From positions 2,999,170 to 3,063,169 of the forward strand of contig ONZQ02000001.1 in assembly GCA_900312665.1 (NCBI GenBank): a DNA stretch of 64,000 nt, read 5' to 3'. This document shows positions 60,977 through 64,000 of this stretch, piece after piece; position 1 is the first letter of the stretch; each line of letters starts with the position of its first letter. The DNA is from Cephalotrichum gorgonifer. Its lineage: Eukaryota > Ascomycota > Sordariomycetes > Microascales > Microascaceae. The notes beneath the pieces are model-generated. The model worked only from the letters and a program-made list of their open reading frames with translations, was not told the origin of the DNA and did no database searches. A program made the position numbers and the translations under genes.

Positions 60977-61010
60977 AAGGCGTTCAAGGCGTTCAAGGCG
61001 TCCAAGGCTC
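60977..61010. repeat. Short tandem repeat, AAGGCGTTC x3.8
   Basis: Nine-base unit: two perfect copies, one with a single change and a partial fourth, just downstream of Mbp1. Confidence 0.8.
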
Positions 61011-61060
61011 ATGGAATAAGCCCTGTGAAAAAGATGCGAGGCAGAACTGGTTGGTCTGTT

Positions 61061-61222
61061 TCAGAGGTCGAAGACGAAGAGCTCGATAGGATTTCGCATC
61101 CCATCCGGCGGGGCGGACACGAAGGACACGGCGTCGAGCTTCCTTCCCTGGGCGCAAGGATCCTGGACGAAGATGTAGGGGTTGATCTTCATCCCCTCGG
61201 CCAGCGGAACAGGCGAGTCCTA
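61061..61222 (-). other. In-frame coding-like extension downstream of the Mbp1 stop
   Basis: After TAG at 61222-61220 the same frame runs 52 sense codons to TGA 61063-61061. By hand count GC is about 63, 38 and 83 % at codon positions 1, 2 and 3, which is the pattern of real coding sequence here. The predicted peptide includes MKINPYIFVQDP and MRNPIELFVFDL. It may be reached by stop readthrough, by removal of the stop in an intron, or it may be a recently lost C-terminus. No better donor than a weak GTGGTC 54 bp before the TAG end is seen. Confidence 0.55.
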
Positions 61223-63487
61223 CAGCCCGCCGACGTCCATGGGCTCGCCTCCCTGCCCCGCCATCTCGACCACCTCCTTCTCCTCCTCCATCATGTCGAT
61301 CAGGCTGTCGAGGTTGGCGTCCAACGTCTCCGCGTCGCCCTGGTCGAGACACTTCTTCAGCAGCCGTCGGTACTGCTCAATCTTCTCTCCCGTCCCCACC
61401 ATGCTGAGCGCCTCGACGTACTCGGCCTCGGCCGCCCGCTGGTCCTTGAGGACCGACGCTAGCGTTCGCGCTAGATCCAGCTTGACCTCGCTGGGCTCGT
61501 CCACGACGTCGCCGTTGGCCATGGCCAGCTCCTGGTCGACGGCCGCCTGCACCTGGAGGCGGTTCTGATGGGAGATGAGGCTCTGCACCTCATACTTGGC
61601 GCGGTTCGCCTCAGCCGCGATCCTACCCGCCACCTCCTCCGGCTCGAGTTGCGCCTCGAGCTCGGCCACTTGGAGCTTCACGATGTTCAGCTCCGTTTGC
61701 GTGTTGTTAAGGATCTGTCTTGCTTCCTTCTCTGCATTATCCTTCTCGGTCCACTCGTCGTCGTAGCTCTGGGCTAGGTCTTGTATCTTATCGAAGATGA
61801 GAGGCGTGAGGCGCGTCTGGATAGTGTTTGCGGCCTCGGATGCATATGTGATTCCCGTCCTCTTACTGCTGGGGCGTTCGCCGAGAGCGTCCCTGAACGA
61901 CATGTGACGTTGCGATTCGGGACCGAACGGCGACGAGGATCGCTGCGGCATGCGTTCCTTGGACTTCGTGTTCAAATCCATGATCAGCTCTTCCGCCCGG
62001 ATGCCTTCGTTGTTGGGGATGTCAGTCGAGGCATGATGTCCAATCAAGGACCGGATGCATTTCCTAGCGTTGCGCTTGGCAGCCAAGTGGACGGCCGTGT
62101 TTCCATCGTTGTCCTGGGCGTCGACTAGCTGGTGGACGAATGGCGGGTCGTGTATCTCCATAAGCCTGTTCAGGATGTGGTCCAGGTAGTGGCGGGAGCA
62201 GGACTGGCCCGTGATACGCTCATTTCGGGTAGTAGCCGCATGGTGGATCACGGTGCAACCGTTGTTGTCGCGAACGTCGACCGTTTCAAAAAGTTCATTC
62301 ATGACCAATGGGAATGTTTCCTTCTCATAACAATTTGTGAAGTTGACCGCGTGCATGAAGGGTGTCTCCCCTCGAACGTTCTTGACAGTAAGGCTTGCTC
62401 CGAATCGCTTCAGCTGCTTGATCACATCCACGTCGCCCATGGCTGATGCCCAGTGGAGCGCTGTGTGACCATCGGTATCGATAAGCCAGTTGGGCTGGAA
62501 GTTCGGGGGCGGCTCCGGGCGGTTGCTCGGACGTGTCTTCTCATCCTTGCAGAGGAGGAAGTAGTCGAGGAGCTCATCCCCGTAGAGCGAGTGCTGCTGT
62601 TCGGTCATGTCCTGGATGGCCTCTTCCCGCTTCCTCTTCCGATGGCCGGTGTTCTGGCTCATTTCGAACCGGTCGTCGTCTCCCATGAATGACGCCGACG
62701 CCACTGTGAGATTGTCAGGCGTATCGTCACGGATCATTTCGTCGGTGTAGTCCATGTGGACCGGCGCGGAGGCGGCGGCGGCGGCGGCGGCGGCTGCTGC
62801 TGCTGATCTGTTAGAGGCGGCTTTCGTTGGTTTGTTGGGTTGAGATGGCTGAGACGCACTCCACTTTGGGACTGATGGCTTCTTTGGCTGCTTGGGCTTG
62901 CTGGTATGTCGAGGGGCGGGAGGTGGGCTCTCGTTTCCGGCCCGGTACTCGAAGATCGGGCGAAGTCGTTCGTACACATTATTGCGCTGGGCAAGAGCCT
63001 CGCCTTGCTCCAAGGGAATCCAAGTTCCTTTTGTTAGGTCGTTAGTAGGAACCTACCCGGAGCAGACAGCCAGGGGAGACGAACCTTGATATTTGCCGTA
63101 TCCGCCCTGGATCTTCTCATGCTTTTCTTTTTGGACTTCTCTCTCGAGGATTCGGGTTCGGGACGGCTATTGATCCACCGGTCGGTCAGCACACTATAGG
63201 AAAGGGGGGGAACGGTTGTACCAAAGTTCCCAGCCTACCTTGTCAAATCCGGCCGCTTTCAAGATATGAGTCGCATTGATCCAATCATCGTGGCGCCTTC
63301 GCATGACACTCTCCTTAAGGTCGGGTCCAAAGAGAAACTCGTAGACGGGGATCTAGTTCCAGGGAAGTGTTTAGCATGATACCCTTAACTTGCCACCTCG
63401 CGGATCAAGAGACAGAGCATTGGGAAGACGTACGCCGCTATATGTGGCACCGTAGATGCCGCCCGAGGCGGTATTTGGTTGTGACAT
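61220..63487 (-). CDS. mbp1: MBF transcription factor subunit Mbp1 (APSES DNA-binding and ankyrin repeats)
   Basis: DNA-binding subunit of the MBF complex that drives G1/S genes through MCB (ACGCGT) sites. Exons: 63487-63434, 63352-63239, 63166-63085 and 63027-61220; 685 aa to the first TAG. Every junction restores family sequence (YSG-IPVYEF, GFDK-PSRTRILERE, GKYQ-GTWIPLEQGE). The APSES/KilA-N domain spans residues about 18-110 (HDDWINATHILKAAGFDK). A basic linker and poly-Ala run (about 62766-62810) follow. Ankyrin repeats run from about 265 to 430 (DGHTALHWASAMGDVDVIK, NDGNTAVHLAAK). The C-terminal third is coiled coil, the usual Swi6-type dimerisation region. Intron 3 uses a GTTCGT donor. 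The frame continues past the TAG with strong coding bias to 61061. Confidence 0.95.
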
Positions 63488-64000
63488 GGTGAAAGAGAAA
63501 GAAGCAGCTGGGATTCACGGGATACGATTCGTGGGTTGTCGCCGTCACCGTCACCGTCTCCGACGTTGTCAATAGAAGCAGCCTCCTTCGGCTTTGGCGT
63601 TGTCAAACTGGAGTCGAAGTTGCATAAGAATTGAATAAATCGAGATTCCATTAAAAAAGCGGTACGCGAGGCAGACGCGCTGGACGCGACTGGCACAGGT
63701 CAGGAGGGTACGTACTGTACCAAAGCGGGGAAGGCACAAGAGTCACGTGGTGTGGGTGGATTCGCCTGTCCAGCACCAGTCGGCAGCTCATGATGCAGCA
63801 GGGCGAGTACGTACCTACCTACCTTGACAAAGCTGCTCCATCAGATCCACTCCAGAGAGATCAACACCAGTCTCTCGGAGAGAGCTGTCAGTCAATGCAC
63901 TCTAAACTTTCTTTGCCCAATCGTTCTTTCAATTAACTGGAACTATAAGGGTACTTTAGGCCGGTTTCATATCGCTACGGTTGCGTATCCTGGCTCTTTA
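63488..64000. other. Mbp1 promoter / 5' UTR region
   Basis: About 510 bp upstream of Mbp1. Contains hexameric GTCACC-type repeats (63537-63565) and three ACGCG cores. No part of a neighbouring gene can be recognised before the window ends. Confidence 0.5.
63664..63688. promoter_or_regulatory. Cluster of three MCB-type ACGCG cores upstream of mbp1
   Basis: ACGCG at 63664-63668, 63675-63679 and 63684-63688, 177-201 bp before the Mbp1 ATG. ACGCG is the core of the MBF binding site ACGCGT. None of the three is the full palindrome. Possible autoregulation; inference from sequence only. Confidence 0.4.

Larger units (their letters stand above)
52964..61060. other. Gene-poor intergenic DNA including an assembly gap
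   Basis: About 8 kb without a confident gene. Contains the gap 53098-53386, a concentration of GTAC-rich short motifs (55.1-59.8 kb), C-rich runs (58718-58736, 59440-59452, 59760-59766) and a pyrimidine-rich zone (59750-60050). The 3' UTR of Mbp1 occupies the last few hundred bases (A runs 60945-60970). A minus-strand ORF at 54678-54866 was examined and not called. Confidence 0.5.

Overview
The window reads as part of a nuclear chromosome of a filamentous ascomycete (Pezizomycotina; Sordariomycetes is my best guess). The evidence is eukaryotic gene structure throughout. Short introns of about 57-128 bp have GT..AG ends and, in many cases, a CTAAC-type branch site near the 3' end. Coding exons are GC-rich with strong C/G bias at third codon positions, and intergenic DNA is longer and less GC-rich. 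The families are typical of fungi: a Unc104/KIF1-type kinesin-3, an Mbp1-type APSES/ankyrin factor, a GH93-like secreted hydrolase, a 2EXR-domain protein and a secreted multicopper oxidase. There are three assembly gaps: 13384-13832, 37446-37465 (inside a gene) and 53098-53386.

Layout. At 1-8.1 kb two convergent pairs are packed together: a 5'-truncated gamma-glutamyltranspeptidase (+) facing a mitochondrial monothiol glutaredoxin (-), then an AKR7-like aldo-keto reductase (+) facing a leukotriene-A4-hydrolase-type M1 aminopeptidase (-). From 8.1 to 21.0 kb I find no gene I can support. At 21.0-31.3 kb lie a septation-type (Uds1-like) coiled-coil protein (+) and the kinesin-3 motor (+), the latter facing a GH93-like secreted protein (-, 31.9-33.2 kb). 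At 34.5-44.1 kb there are two more convergent pairs: mitochondrial release factor (+) with multicopper oxidase (-), and 2EXR protein (+) with a Q-rich protein (-). From 44.1 to 61 kb only one confident gene is present, an uncharacterised single-pass membrane protein (-, 51.9-53.0 kb). At 61.1-63.5 kb lies the MBF subunit Mbp1 (-).

The genes do not form an obvious pathway or cluster. GGT, Grx5 and possibly the aldo-keto reductase share a loose glutathione/redox theme. Mbp1, the Uds1-like protein and the kinesin belong to cell-cycle, septation and hyphal-transport biology. I see no mobile element with intact ends, no CRISPR and no rRNA. A single degenerate class-II tRNA-like relic lies at 24.35 kb.

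The most notable observation is at the 3' end of Mbp1. The reading frame continues for 52 sense codons past the in-frame TAG with a strong coding-type three-base periodicity (63/38/83 % GC at codon positions 1/2/3, counted by hand). This suggests stop-codon readthrough, a cryptic intron, an assembly error or a recently gained stop. Other leads are a cluster of MCB cores upstream of Mbp1, a dispersed GTAC-rich short motif concentrated at 45-48 and 55-60 kb, two non-consensus GTTCGT splice donors, and several uncharacterised fungal proteins.
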